Source: Hyposmocoma kahamanoa
Lineage: Eukaryota > Arthropoda > Insecta > Lepidoptera > Cosmopterigidae
DNA length: 64,000 bases
NCBI RefSeq assembly: GCF_003589595.1
Contig: NW_020653750.1
Span: 2,033,943-2,097,942 of the forward strand
Reading direction: 5' to 3'
The notes beneath the pieces are model-generated. The model did not search any database and was not told where the DNA came from. It saw only the letters and a program-made list of their open reading frames with translations. Below are positions 46,300-56,509 of this stretch, piece by piece. Made by a program: the position numbers and the translations under genes. The first letter of the stretch is position 1; each line of letters starts with the position of its first letter.

Positions 46300-46712
46300 T
46301 AGCAGTAGAGCTCCTTGTGAAAGAGTTCGTTCAGGGAAGTACTGCCGCCTTACATATTTCTTCCGCTAAGCTTTAATGTGAGCATTATTACGTTCCAATT
46401 TTTTAATAAAAAGGACGAATTACGACAATATCATTAATGTTAATATAAATCTCAATTAAAAAAATAAACAAACATGGCAGTAATAGGCATATGTATTAAA
46501 CGAAGAAGTGTTTGGTCTTTGACTCTGGTTTAGAAATACTATACTAATAATAATGTTATTTTAAGATAGTCCGGTTTTGAAGGGTGAGGTGCTAGTGAAA
46601 TTACAGGCACATGGGATGAGCTCTGAGTGGCACTGCGACATTGTTGATAGATGTGTCACCTACCACCAGGCGCTCGATTTGTTCGTCCAGTCACATAGTA
46701 TCATTAAAAAAA
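46300..46712 (+). repeat. R330 copy 9 with AT-rich spacer
   Basis: The 5' part at 46300-46405 ('agcagtagagctccttgtga') is followed by a 160-bp AT-rich spacer ending 'tattttaagatag', then the 3' part from 'ccggttttgaagggtg' to 'catagtatcattaaaa'. The spacer matches that of copy 7, so it is inherited and not a fresh insertion. Part of the middle is deleted. Confidence 0.75.
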
Positions 46713-47014
46713 ATACATTATAAGAAAATAGCAGAAGACGTGAAATTTTTTTGAGTGAACACCGCACCGTAGGTAGAAGACCTCATAAGATATGTATTAG
46801 TTGACTTATTTCCATTACCAATTATAATATTCATTAATTTCGTGTCTCATAATGTTGTTCAATCAAAGGTGTTACACACATAGTTTTGTTTGATGTTTTG
46901 GCGCTTTGATCAGGGCTTTAATTTCGTACAATAACTCGTACCTACCCTTGGCATTATGGCTTATGTGATCCTAGGTTAAAAGTGCTTTTATCACATGAAA
47001 GTCTTATAAATATT

Positions 47015-47150
47015 ACACATGAGACTTGTCAATTTATGTCTCAGCTCTTAAAGTAAAGCTCTGAGTGACACTGCAACTGTTATGGACAGCCGTGTAGCTT
47101 ACCATCAGGCGCACGGCTTGTTTCCTTCACTTGATATTATAAAAAAAATA
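47015..47150 (+). repeat. R330 copy 10 (3' part)
   Basis: 'catgagacttgtcaatttat' to 'cacttgatattataaaaa'; 5' truncated. Confidence 0.75.
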
Positions 47151-47351
47151 CGAACTACACATGAGACAAAATTTATGTACACGTGAAATTTTATTTCTCT
47201 TCTGTTTAAGAACTTTGTGCTTATTGCCTAATTTCGTTTGTGGAATGTTTAAATTCCGGAAAGTTGTCATTTTGCAGATGTGGTTTTATTATACTAATGG
47301 CGTGGGTGCAAATACATTATCTATTCTAATTCATTATCATACTTAGGGCTT

Positions 47352-47485
47352 AATATTTGTATGGTCTACATTTATTTCTTTCGTGAGTTTGGGTGTAATT
47401 TATAGTTGTCTATGTGTGTGTTTATGGCACCCGTGATAAAGGCTGTCCCTGGTGCGGGGATATGAGTGAGTTCGTTAAAAAATAT
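47352..47485 (+). mobile_element. SINE family A, copy 6 (5' truncated)
   Basis: It begins inside the body ('atatttgtatggtctacatt') and keeps the tail 'cacccgtgataaaggc'. The tRNA head is absent. Confidence 0.7.
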
Positions 47486-47584
47486 CAGTAACAATTGAGT
47501 AACAATATTTTAGATACTGCACTACTGCTCATTTAAAGCTGAAAGTCTTAACTGGAAACGATTCGTAAATGGTTTTTTTTTCAT

Positions 47585-47790
47585 ATAATCTCAGTACAGA
47601 GTACTAAAAAAACCGACTCTCGGTGGAATATTTCTTCTTATTTAAATGGGACCACTCCTGAGGTACTCCCTTTCCAAAAAAAAAATTATTCAAATCGGTT
47701 TCCAAATGCCAGAGTTATCGCGTAACATACATACAAAAAAAAAACATATAGACGAATTGAGAACCTCCTTTTTGAAGTCGGTTAAACATA
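47585..47790 (-). repeat. 'Aaccgacttc' repeat, minus copy 1
   Basis: The left end is 'agtacagagtactaaaaaaa' and the right end 'ttttgaagtcggttaaa', the inverted image of 14683-15128, shortened in the middle. Confidence 0.65.
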
Positions 47791-48427
47791 GAAAAATATA
47801 AATACAAAGTCAAGGAATAATAATAAGATGGTCACTAACAATAACGATATTAAATAAATATAATTGTATGTCTAAAGTGTATTTCCTAAATTATTTTCCT
47901 CACTAAAATGTAGGTTATTATTATTAATTATTTACATAAGTAAGTCGCTTGAAACATCGTGTTGGATTTTGAATTAGCCGGTCTACATAACATACTATTC
48001 AAAGTCAATATAGTCCTAAAATAAAGATAACAAGTTACTAAATAAGAAACCAACTGCTGTCACTCTCTATTATAAAAATGCTTAAATCACAGTGAAAACG
48101 GTTTTCACGAGTATAAAACGGACCTTCATTATTTTGGTCTGGTAAATGGATTCACGATTATTTAATTCTTCAGTATTAAATTACTGAAATGGGATTACTG
48201 AACAGTTCAATTTGCTGGCGTTCGGCGTATAAGTAGGTATTTACTTATTTTACATAAATTAATTTAATCGGCTGGAGTGCGTAGTGAGATGAATAAGAGG
48301 GCCTGTATAAAAAGAAAAAGACTGACGAATGTAAGTGAAGCAAGACAGGATTGTTAGGATCGTGTTAAATAATAATCGATAGTCGAGGCAGAGATGAGAA
48401 TCCGAGGGCAAGTAAGTAGCTTACTTG

Positions 48428-48456
48428 GCCCCGGTGGCCTATCGGTTAACCTTTAA
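48428..48456 (+). repeat. tRNA-like SINE head fragment
   Basis: 'ccccggtggcctatcggtta' has an A-box-like core. It is cut off by R330 sequence and no B box follows. Confidence 0.4.
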
Positions 48457-48515
48457 TAGCAGTAGAGCCTCCTTATGAAAGAATTAATCCTGGGAAGTAC
48501 TTTGAGCGATTGTAA
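48457..48515 (+). repeat. R330 5' fragment
   Basis: 'tagcagtagagcctccttat' through 'gggaagtact', about 60 bases, directly before a fuller copy. Confidence 0.65.
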
Positions 48516-48805
48516 TAGCAGTGGAGCTCCTTGTGAAAGAGTTCGTCCAGGGAAGTACTGCCACCTTACCTATTTCTGCAGCCAAGCAGTAATGTCACCA
48601 TTACTGTGTTCCGGTTTTGAAGGGTGCTGGTGAAACTACAGGCACATGGGACTTGTCAACTTGCGTCTCAGGGTGACGGGCACAGTGACAGTGCCCCTCA
48701 GATCTTTGCTATTTAAACCTCTGAGTGGCAACTCCAACTGTTTTACAAAAGTTTCGCTTAACACTTTGTGCATGAATTGTTTGTTCCGTCCCTTGATATT
48801 ATAAT
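48516..48805 (+). repeat. R330 interspersed repeat, copy 11 (near full length)
   Basis: It runs from 'tagcagtggagctccttgtg' through 'aagcagtaatgtcaccatta' and 'caggcacatgggacttgtca' to 'cttgatattataataa'. One of the best copies for a consensus. Confidence 0.82.
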
Positions 48806-48809
48806 AATT

Positions 48810-49027
48810 TCAATACAGAGTACTAAAAAAACCGACCTCAAAAGTCATTCTTCAGTTTGCCACCCTTAGAGGTGGAATATTTTCTTCAAATTCACCATGG
48901 TACCATTGGTTGAGGTACTCTCTTTCCAACAAAAAAGAATCATCAAAATAGGTTCACAAGTTATCACGTAACGTAAACAGAAAATACAGCCGAATTGAGT
49001 ACCTCCAGCTTTTTAAAGTCGGTTAAA
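48810..49027 (-). repeat. 'Aaccgacttc' repeat, minus copy 2
   Basis: The left end 'atacagagtactaaaaaaac' and the right end 'ttttaaagtcggttaaa' match the copy at 47585. It immediately follows the R330 tail. Confidence 0.65.
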
Positions 49028-49484
49028 AAAAGAGCTCAGGGCGCTTGATGACAAGGATTCCATTCCTGGCAGAATTAATTCAGAAAACTAATTCGGAATG
49101 ACGCATTGGTTGTGGATAACTGTGTCACCAACGGCTCGATTTTTTCCTTGGTTAAAAATAGGGAGTTGAAGAATTACGTGGAACGGTTTTGAATTCAGTT
49201 CGAGGGTGGTGACTTTAACCAAAATTAGGGTAAGATTACGCTAACTATTGTAATCAAAGGTCATTATTTGTTACAAATATTGCATACCTATGGTTACCAG
49301 TGTGAATAAATAAGTAAGTGCCTAAGTAACTATAATGAAATAACCTTGATAACCTTGGGGATTTTCTTTATAATCATGTATTCCACTATGGGGTATATGT
49401 TTAAGTAAAAATGCTAATGCATTAATTAAGTTTTCTCGCGTAATGTTGTTCTGATGAATCCATTACATATTTTTTTAGAATAAA

Positions 49485-49690
49485 ATAAATTCATATCGAG
49501 TTCCTTGGTTTTCGCGTTTGTTACACATAGGAATATTTTTCCGGATTTAAATCGCGTATATTTGTTTTTTAAACAAACCAACGTTTCGGGTAATTTCCAG
49601 ATCCGTACCACCAGTTTGGGATCCAGTATTTCTTCTGAAGAAAAATCCCAAACAGACATAAGACTGCAGTACTTAATTAATATGTGATTA
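49485..49690 (+). pseudogene. Penelope-like element fragment A
   Basis: It contains 'gtttgttacacataggaata', 'aaacaaaccaacgtttcggg' and then the same 3' coding end as fragment B ('ccaccagtttgggatccagt', 'cataagactgcagtact'). Most of the ORF is missing, the junction falling directly after the cggg motif. Two close partial copies in the same direction fit the head-to-tail arrangement known for Penelope-like elements. Confidence 0.6.
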
Positions 49691-49942
49691 TCACTAATAT
49701 CAGGTTTCTTACCAAGGTATGACTTCTTTTTATTTTCCCGATATTTCGGAACGGTTGCTCGCTCCATGGTCACGGGTTACCTCAATTTTAATTAAGATAA
49801 TTAATAAAATAAAGTTAATTAATATGTTTTAACGAGTTCTTAGGTTTTCGCGATTGTTACACATAGGAAATGAAACTATTTTTCCGGATTTAAATCGCGT
49901 ATATTTGTTTTTTCAAACAAACCGATAACATGCGAGCATGTC

Positions 49943-50137
49943 ATGGATAAACCTACACATTCAATGAAGTTTGACAAGCCCCAGGTTCTTGCAAAAGAAG
50001 TCCGTTATCTGCCCAGGATGCTGCGAGAGGCCATTGAAATTAAAAAACATCCTAATTTCAACAGGGAAGATGGTTTCTCCGTACCACCAGTTTGGGATCC
50101 AGTATTTCCTCTAATGAAAAATCCCAAACAAACATAA
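49943..50137 (+). pseudogene. Penelope-like GIY-YIG endonuclease C-terminus
   Basis: The 64-aa open frame reads '...RMLREAIEIKKHPNFNRED' and ends 'VPPVWDPVFPLMKNPKQT'. The phrase REAIEI.KHPNFNRE is the conserved end of the GIY-YIG endonuclease domain of Penelope-like retroelements. The reverse transcriptase and the catalytic GIY-YIG start are absent, so this is a 5'-truncated copy. The ATG at 49943 is simply the first one available. It is followed at 50157 by the tandem terminal-repeat-like units. Confidence 0.75.
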
Positions 50138-50156
50138 GACTGCAGTACTGATTAAT

Positions 50157-50487
50157 GTTTTAGTTTATTCTAATTTCTATTAATAATTAATAATAAATTA
50201 AACTTAATAAAAATTCATTCAATAAAATAATTTGTAAAACATAATGTAGCGTAAATTGGAATGTTTTCTTTGTAAAATTAAAAATAAGATATTTAATTAA
50301 TAACTATTGTAACTATAGTGAAAAAATAGGGTGGTTTGCATTAACATTAGACATAACTGGTTGAAGACAGTACCACCTCAGTCAACCGTGACCATGGGAC
50401 CTGTAAAGGGCCCGAAACGTCGGTTTGTTTGAAAAAACAAATATACGCGATTTAAATCCGGAAAAATAGTTTCATTTCCTATAATAT
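50157..50487 (+). repeat. Terminal-repeat-like unit 1 (331 bp)
   Basis: First of two direct repeats downstream of the Penelope ORF. It shares 'aaaacataatgtagcgtaaa', 'cataactggttga' and 'gacctgtaaagggcccgaaa' with unit 2, and ends with the inverted image of 'ggaaatgaaactatttttcc'. Penelope-like elements carry such pLTRs. The motif at 50401-50419 is discussed in the findings as a possible hammerhead remnant. Confidence 0.7.
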
Positions 50488-50812
50488 GTTTTAATTTATT
50501 CTAATTTCCATTATTAATTAATAATAAATTTAACTTAAAAAAAATTCATATTTTTAAAATATAATTTATAAAACATAATGTAGCGTAAATTAGAAAGTTT
50601 CTTTGTAAAATTAAAAATAAGGTATTTAATTAGTAACTTTCGTAACTGTAGTGAAAAAATAGGATAGTTTGCATATAGAGATATGTTTAGACATAACTGG
50701 TTGATGACTGTGCCACCTCAGACAACCGTGACCATGGAACCTGTAAAGGGCCCGAACGTTGGTTTGTTTGAAAAAAACAAAAAATCCGGAAAAATAGTTC
50801 CATTTCTTAACT
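50488..50812 (+). repeat. Terminal-repeat-like unit 2
   Basis: It follows unit 1 without a spacer and is about 85-90 % alike by eye. It has lost one A in the 'cccgaaacg' motif (reads cccgaacg at 50751) and is shortened at the end. Confidence 0.7.
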
Positions 50813-50814
50813 AA

Positions 50815-51525
50815 ATTAATTTATTCGCTTCATATTTTAACAAATTACATGTGAAACTGTGAAATGGTCAAATTTACAACCTAAAGACTATGCAGCACCA
50901 GACTTCGTCAATAGGTACTAAAATATCGAAAATCTGGGATTTACAAGAGATTTCGTCAAATATTCGTAATCTAATATCTGCGTCATCTATAACTTGGTAA
51001 TAATTTGTAAGTTTGCCTGGGCGAGATCACTATCGGCTGCCGATTGTTGTACCGTTAACTATGTTTTGTATTGTCACTGTTTTTTTTTGTGTGCAATAAA
51101 GCTTGTTCCATTCTTTTCCAATAAGAAATTCCGCCGTACCATGCCCGGTTCAAAAGTTCCCATTCTACTGGCAGCATCTTTTATATTATTTAATTTATTG
51201 AAAATTATTATGTGTTATTTTATCGGTGCGGTGCATAAACTTCCGTGGTAACTGTTTAATGTATATTGTTGAATGTAATATCCAATATCCAATTTACATC
51301 TGCCGATCCATTGCTGGTACTGCCGGCTGACAATGTTAAAACTAACCAATCTTAGGCTTAATTTACATCGTCGCGGAACGAAAAGAACACGAGCATGTTA
51401 CGTACAAATCAGATACGATAACTACGGGAATTCCGGATACTGCGCGAGAATTCTCCGAATGATGCGCGATATGTTTTTTAGTTTGTATCTAGTTAGTACG
51501 TATCATAATTGATATGAAGTTCATT
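50815..51525. other. Non-coding stretch
   Basis: Nothing recognised with confidence. The 85-aa frame at 50994-51251 (+) is hydrophobic at its end and lacks splice context. Confidence 0.4.
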
Positions 51526-51829
51526 ATTGCATGGTTATAAAAATTTGCTTCCATGGAGTGGCGACAACCAGACAACTTTGAAAATATTTATTGTGGTGAG
51601 TAAGGTGGAAGAAAAGAGACTCCGCCAGAGAACAAATAAGTAACGAGAACGGACACTCTCCGCCCCTCCCTAGCTTTAGATACCGCACCACGCCCCACAT
51701 ATTGACGGTCACATTGACTGAACGACAACTAGGCTGTCGGCGAGCCGCTTTCGCGCTGCCCTGTGACAGGCCGAAGACAGAACCAGAAGGAAGAAACTCG
51801 TTCATCAAATCTCCAAAACCTTTCAGGAA

Positions 51830-52250
51830 CCCTCAGCAATGAAGAAAAGGATTGAAGCCTTGAACACCGCCGTAAAATTGCGTGCTTATCGCTATTTTAC
51901 AGGATATATCACGGAGAGTGTGCGATGGAATTGCACGATTTAATTCCGCCTTCCTCTTTCCATCACTGGAGGACGACACGTAGGCTTGGGTTCCACTCCT
52001 ACATTGTGGATATTCCAAAGATTCGCACGAAGCGTTGCGCTTCCACATTTGTATGGCGAGCGGCTATGTAGTGGAATTTCCTGCCTGCAGACTTATTCCC
52101 TGAACGTTATAACTTGGACCTTTTCAAGGCGAGAGTTAATAGTATAATTATTTAGGTGTGTATGCCTCATGGACGACCTCATCGTCACTTTCCATCAGGT
52201 GAGATGAAGGTCAAATGCGCACTTAAATTTGTATATAAAAAAAAAGATTA
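51830..52250 (+). pseudogene. CR1/Jockey-like LINE 3' end, plus copy
   Basis: In shifting frames it reads 'YRIYHGECAMELHDLIPP', then 'RRLGFHSYIVDIPKIRTKRC', 'WNFLPADLFPERYNLDLFK' and a stop. The 3' UTR contains 'catcgtcactttccatcagg' and ends in an A-rich tail near 52238-52250. A minus-strand copy of the same LINE lies at 54650. The reverse transcriptase is missing. Confidence 0.75.
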
Positions 52251-52632
52251 AGAAGAGTAATAACTGGCACATGCACTAACCGTTTTCGAGCGAATCGCTA
52301 CCGCTCATGCAACTTACCGCTATTACCCGCAGTGAAACCCGCCCTCGCGCTGTTACTACCTCACCCCTCCAGTATCTTCCGTACTTCAGAATCCACCGAT
52401 GCGTGAGGATCCACCGCTGCATTCGGTCCGAGTTAACTACTTGTAGGTAGCTTAAATGAGTTCGCGTTCTTGGTGTACTAAGGTCACACAAAATTCAGAA
52501 GATAGGTTTAAAGTTTTCATGATTAAATGGGAGAGTTTTAAAAGTTCACATGTACATAATTAGTTTCGTGTAGTCCGTATAATTGTTAGGACTTTTATGT
52601 GTTAAAAGCAGTTTTGACGTAATTTTTTGTTA
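52251..52632. other. Short GC-richer stretch then AT-rich
   Basis: 52270-52450 is relatively GC-rich, with no recognised gene on either strand. The minus frame at 52276-52491 has no family likeness. Confidence 0.35.
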
Positions 52633-52872
52633 TTTTTTTTCGTGATACCAAAGTGACGTGACGAACAAGTTGTGGTGTGTGCTTTGTTGTAAGCGACGTG
52701 CCTGTTCATAACAGTTACAGTGCCACTCAGAGCTTTAAAACGCAAAGATCTGAGGGCACCCGTACCCTTCAAAACCGAAATGCTCATATTACCGTTTGGC
52801 GACAGAAATAGGTAAGGTGACAGTACTTCCTTGGACGTATTCTATTACAAGGAGCTTTACTGCTTTTTAAAA
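52633..52872 (-). repeat. R330 copy 12 (internal deletion)
   Basis: The T-rich start and 'gacgaacaagttgtgg' are followed by 'gccactcagagctttaaaac'. It then jumps to 'cccgtacccttcaaaaccga', so about 70 bases are missing. The end is 'caaggagctttactgc'. Confidence 0.75.
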
Positions 52873-53103
52873 ATGATGTTATGGTATGGTAGGAATTTTG
52901 CTTAATTTTGTACTTATGTTAATAATTAGAACGCAACTAATATTTCTTACTTCTTGGAAGAAACGATATATGCAAGGGAACTTTACTACTAAATATACGG
53001 TTTTTCAACAAGAACTTTGTTTTGTAAATCAAAATAAAACAATGAATTTAGATGACAGTGGTTCAAATTTTTATTGTATTAAAGTCACACAACCACCGAA
53101 ATA

Positions 53104-53403
53104 ATGAATTTATTGCAAACTAAATTTCCCGATCGCATAATTTCACGAAATTCAACCGTTAAGTGGTCAGCTCGATGATGTGATTTCACACCACTGGATT
53201 ATTTTTTATGGGGTTATGTTAAAGATAGAGTCTATACGGAGCCAATCGAATTGATTGCAACCTTAAAACTCAAAATTCGTGAAGTGATTAACAAAATAGA
53301 CCCACCATTTTGTCAAAAAGTGATTAAAAACTTTGATGAAAGAATCGACATCTGTAACTGTGGTCTTGGTGGACATTTATCACATATCATTTTTCATTCA
53401 TAA
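53104..53403 (+). pseudogene. Tc1/mariner-type transposase C-terminus (GGHL family)
   Basis: An almost continuous frame (one break near 53175) reads 'FPDRIISRNSTVKW' and 'LDYFLWGYVKDRVY', followed by 'CNCGLGGHLSHIIFHS' and TAA at 53401-53403. The 'LDYFLWG' motif lies in the block with the third catalytic residue, and the GGHL..IIFH ending is characteristic of a large insect IS630/Tc1/mariner lineage. The N-terminal two thirds are missing or very decayed (52900-53100). Confidence 0.75.
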
Positions 53404-53544
53404 TAACCAAACCTTACTTTTTTTATACAATAAAAATGTGAATTATTGTATTCTAAATTTATTGTTTTGTTTGTATTTTCAAAGCAAATTTCTTGTTACC
53501 CTTTGTAAATAATTAGATAATCGTATCTTTGGTATAATAAAGTC

Positions 53545-53612
53545 GTACTGGTAGCCGTTAGGCTGTGCTTCCCTGGATGAATTCTTTCACAGGGAGCTCT
53601 ACAGCTGCTAAA
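53545..53612 (-). repeat. R330 5' fragment
   Basis: 'gtgcttccctggatgaattc' to 'ggagctctacagctgcta'; only the first part of the repeat. Confidence 0.7.
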
Positions 53613-53613
53613 A

Positions 53614-54080
53614 CGCATCATACTGCTATTACAATAATGTTGTAACTCAAAATATGTGAAATTCAATATTATGTAATTACTGAACGTAAAATTTGATTCT
53701 CTACACGTCAGTACAACCGTACACGTACATTTATAGACATATTGCACTGTTTTTATGTAATGTTGTAACTCATAGTATATGAAATTCAAGACCATATCGC
53801 ACTGCTATTACATTAGTGTCGTAACTCAAAACTGTGGAGTTTAGAAAACACGATTTGAAAATCAAGAAAAATTCTGAATGAAACCAATATTCTCCTTTAC
53901 AAAAGGAGAATTAAGTAAATAAAAATAATTGCATTAATCGCAGTAAGATCTATTCAGTATTTAAAAAAAATTTCAAGTAGCGTTTTCTCAACTCAGCAAT
54001 TTTGAGTTACGACAGTATTGTAATAGCAGTGCGATGTTATTATCATTGCTGAACGTAAAATTTGATTCTCTACTCGTTAA
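53614..54080. repeat. Cluster of related MITE ends
   Basis: The phrase 'ctgctattacaataatgttg' with 'taactcaaaat' occurs three times in direct sense (53620, 53742, 53796) and once inverted (54002-54035). 'aacgtaaaatttgattctct' is repeated at 53684 and 54051. The pair at 53796 and 54035 delimits a 240-bp MITE; the other pieces are duplicated flanks or older copies. Confidence 0.6.
53796..54035. mobile_element. 240-bp MITE
   Basis: The ends atcgcactgctattacaa-like (left) and the inverted right end pair over about 38 bases, including 'cgtaactcaaaa'. No gene is inside. Confidence 0.6.
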
Positions 54081-54234
54081 TAAAATCGTCGTTGTTAGAA
54101 TATTGTAAGAAAGTATTTAAAGATATCTATTTAACTCAAAATGAGACACACTTTAAGTGAGCCAGTTCTGGCCAAAACAGTCTTTATTCGAAAATAGAAA
54201 TGTATGTTTACCTTGTCATTTTTATTATTTACGT

Positions 54235-54395
54235 ATTTGGCAAGTAGGAAATTGTTTAGGGTCTGTAATAAACTATAACCTATACATACATTTTAATGAT
54301 ATTTACGGGAAGTGAGTAATTCGTTTTTCATCGATTCTGAGAAAATGCACTTTTTGAGTTAATGCACTATTGTTTTAACAGTGCGATATATGAAA
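54235..54395 (+). repeat. Uninterrupted copy of the SINE target repeat
   Basis: Collinear with the two flanks of the SINE at 42542: 'tttggcaagtaggaaattg', 'gtctgtaataaactataacc' and 'gggaagtgagtaattcg'. It shows the site before insertion. Confidence 0.75.
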
Positions 54396-54649
54396 TAACG
54401 ATTATTTAAGCTTAAGTTTGAGTTTGCTACTGATTTAAGTAGTTCCAACACTACAAATTGGTGAGATTAATACACAGACTTGTATAATCTAATTTTGAGT
54501 TTGTTTGGGTTGAGTCATCTAGCCTTACTTTATTGTCCTCTTTGCATAATATTACATTATACCTATTGAACCTCCCTAAGATATAGTTCTGAAAGTTCGT
54601 CTATCTACATATTGCGACAACTTTATTACTTATTATTATTATTATTTGT

Positions 54650-55345
54650 TATATATAAAAAATATTGCATTTGTCCTCCATCTCACCTCATGGAAAGTGA
54701 CGATGAGCATGCACACCTAAATAATGCCTATTCACTCTCGCCTTGAAACGGTCCAAGTTATAGTGTTCGGGGAACAAGTCTGCAGGCAGGAAATTCCACT
54801 CCCTAGGCGTTCGCTATACAAATGTGAAAGCGAAACGCTTCGTGCGAATCCGGGGAATATCCACAACATAGGGGTGGAACCCCTATGCAATTCCATCGCA
54901 CACTTTCCGTGATATATCCTATAGAATACCGATAAGCTGGCAACTCTACGGCGGTGTTCAAGGCTCTGCAGCTTCGCCTCTACTAATTCCGAGTCACCTA
55001 TAAGCCTCTTAGCACGATTGTCTATTGAATCCAAGGTGGCCAATTGGTATTTAGCAGAGCCATACCATAGGTGGCAGAAGTACTCCATACACGACCGGAC
55101 TTGTGCTTGGCACAGCTGAAGCAACTGTCCCGGTGTGAAGTAACGCCTCACCTTGGAAAGGATGCCAAGCTTCGTGGCTGCATTTTTGGTCATGGATTTA
55201 ATGTATCTGCCGAAGTATGGATATAGGTGTCACAAAAAAGACACACCTGCGTTTTGGTAGTATTAAATTTGACAAGATTGGCATCGCCCCAATCGGAGAC
55301 TGCCTTAAGTGTCAAATTCAAACGACTAACTATGCATTTTTATAA
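54650..55345 (-). pseudogene. CR1/Jockey-like LINE ORF2 3' portion, minus copy
   Basis: The minus-strand frame at 55193-54732 (153 aa) is intact and contains 'KLGILSKVRRYFTPGQLLQL', 'SCMEYFCHLWYG', 'LDSIDNRAKRLIGD' and 'VFYRIYHGKCAMELH'. This is the region after the reverse transcriptase palm in CR1/Jockey-type LINEs. Sequence to about 55345 continues the upstream part in other frames. The 3' UTR (54655-54730) matches the copy at 51830, including 'tcgtcactttccatgagg'. It is 5' truncated. Confidence 0.8.
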
Positions 55346-55671
55346 CCAACATTGTTTCAATAGTAAGGGTTAATGTTCGAAGAAATTTGCCATAGATAAC
55401 TATAGTTCCACTATGTTATCGTTAATGGGTTTTCCATTATAATTTTGTGGGTAAAATAAGTATAAGTAATAGATCCCGGCGGGATGTAGTATTGTCGGGT
55501 TATCAGCTTACATGATATGTGGGCGGATATTGGATGAATTCCATCTCGATTTGCAATCATTTTGGTTGTAATCTGTATGTTACAGAGGGTTTTTGGTTCA
55601 TAAATCGACTGCTCTACTTATTCACAGTCAGAATCAAATAATTGTGATAAAACAAGTACCTATTCATTGAA
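55346..55671. other. Non-coding stretch
   Basis: Nothing recognised. Confidence 0.4.
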
Positions 55672-55800
55672 AATTAAACCATTTTTTCGGTTCTAAGTCG
55701 CGTATATTTGTTTTTTCGAGCAAACCAACGTTTCGGGCTGAGGTCCACGGGAGCTGTAAAAAAAATTCTGAAACGTAGGTTTGTTCGAAAAACAGTTTCA
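55672..55800. repeat. Short hairpin of the Penelope-associated repeat
   Basis: Left arm 'cgcgtatatttgttttttcg' with 'accaacgtttcgggct'; right arm 'ctgaaacgtaggtttgttcg'. The loop holds 'cacgggagctgtaaaa', the equivalent of the gacctgtaaag motif at 50400. Confidence 0.6.
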
Positions 55801-56009
55801 TTTTCAAAGTGTAAGAAGAGCTTGATAGAAACATATATTTATGATATTAGATTCTTAAATTATTAGATACGTCATCTCAGGGACATCCACTACTCTTAAT
55901 TTCTTTATTAGACTTCATTACCAGTAGAGGAAGCGTTAAAGCTCCCTTTCGCTTCATTATACCAAGCAGTATAAGAATTTTCTTCAGGAAGTAGAAATTT
56001 ATTATATAC

Positions 56010-56160
56010 AAGGTGGAAATTTGTAATGCCACCTGGAGGTAACATTCCTTTATTTTTTAAAAGAAATAAAACTGCATTCATAGATTTCCGGAAATTTCTA
56101 GCAACACGCGGGAATCGAACCCGCTTTAATCTGAAAAAAATGCACCTTGCGCTTTTATTG
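56010..56160 (-). repeat. tRNA-like B box and putative transposon end
   Basis: 'cacgcgggaatcgaaccc' on plus is the complement of a B box (gggttcgattccc). To its left, 'caaggtggaaatttgtaatg' with 'ccacc' looks like an inverted terminal segment. They lie 3' of the transposase remnant at 56280, whose 3' end this may be. Confidence 0.4.
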
Positions 56161-56279
56161 CATCGATCGATAGGGTTAATTATAAGAATAAAATCTCTCT
56201 CACATAATTGGTTAATTAAAGGAAAAAAAACCATGAAGTCTTAACGTATTGTAATAAAACGAAGAAAATGGTAATCTAA

Positions 56280-56450
56280 CTAATTACATTGCTCGAAATG
56301 AGCTCCATTTTCTTGGATACACAAATTTAATCTTTTAACGAATTCATTTTGAGTAACTTTTAATAACGTGTTGTGATGAATTGCATTACAAATCGTATTC
56401 TGAACCTCAGCCTTCAATTCGTTTACACTCGGATGCATTGACTTACAATT
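56280..56450 (-). pseudogene. Tc1/mariner-type transposase C-terminus (GGHFEH family)
   Basis: The minus-strand frame is open for about 53 codons: 'SMHPSVNELKAEVQNTIC', then 'FVKRLNLCIQENGAHFEQCN' and a stop at 56280. The 'CI..NG.HFE' ending is typical of a family of insect mariner-like transposases. The catalytic core is not recognisable upstream, where the tandem array begins. Confidence 0.7.
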
Positions 56451-56509
56451 ATACTCGCATAGGATTTAAAATTTCCCTGGTCAATTTCCGCCGGAAGTAA
56501 AAAATGTTC

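Noticed and set aside
49426..49773. 115-aa minus-strand ORF
   Set aside because: It is the complement of the Penelope-like coding end and its palindromic repeat.
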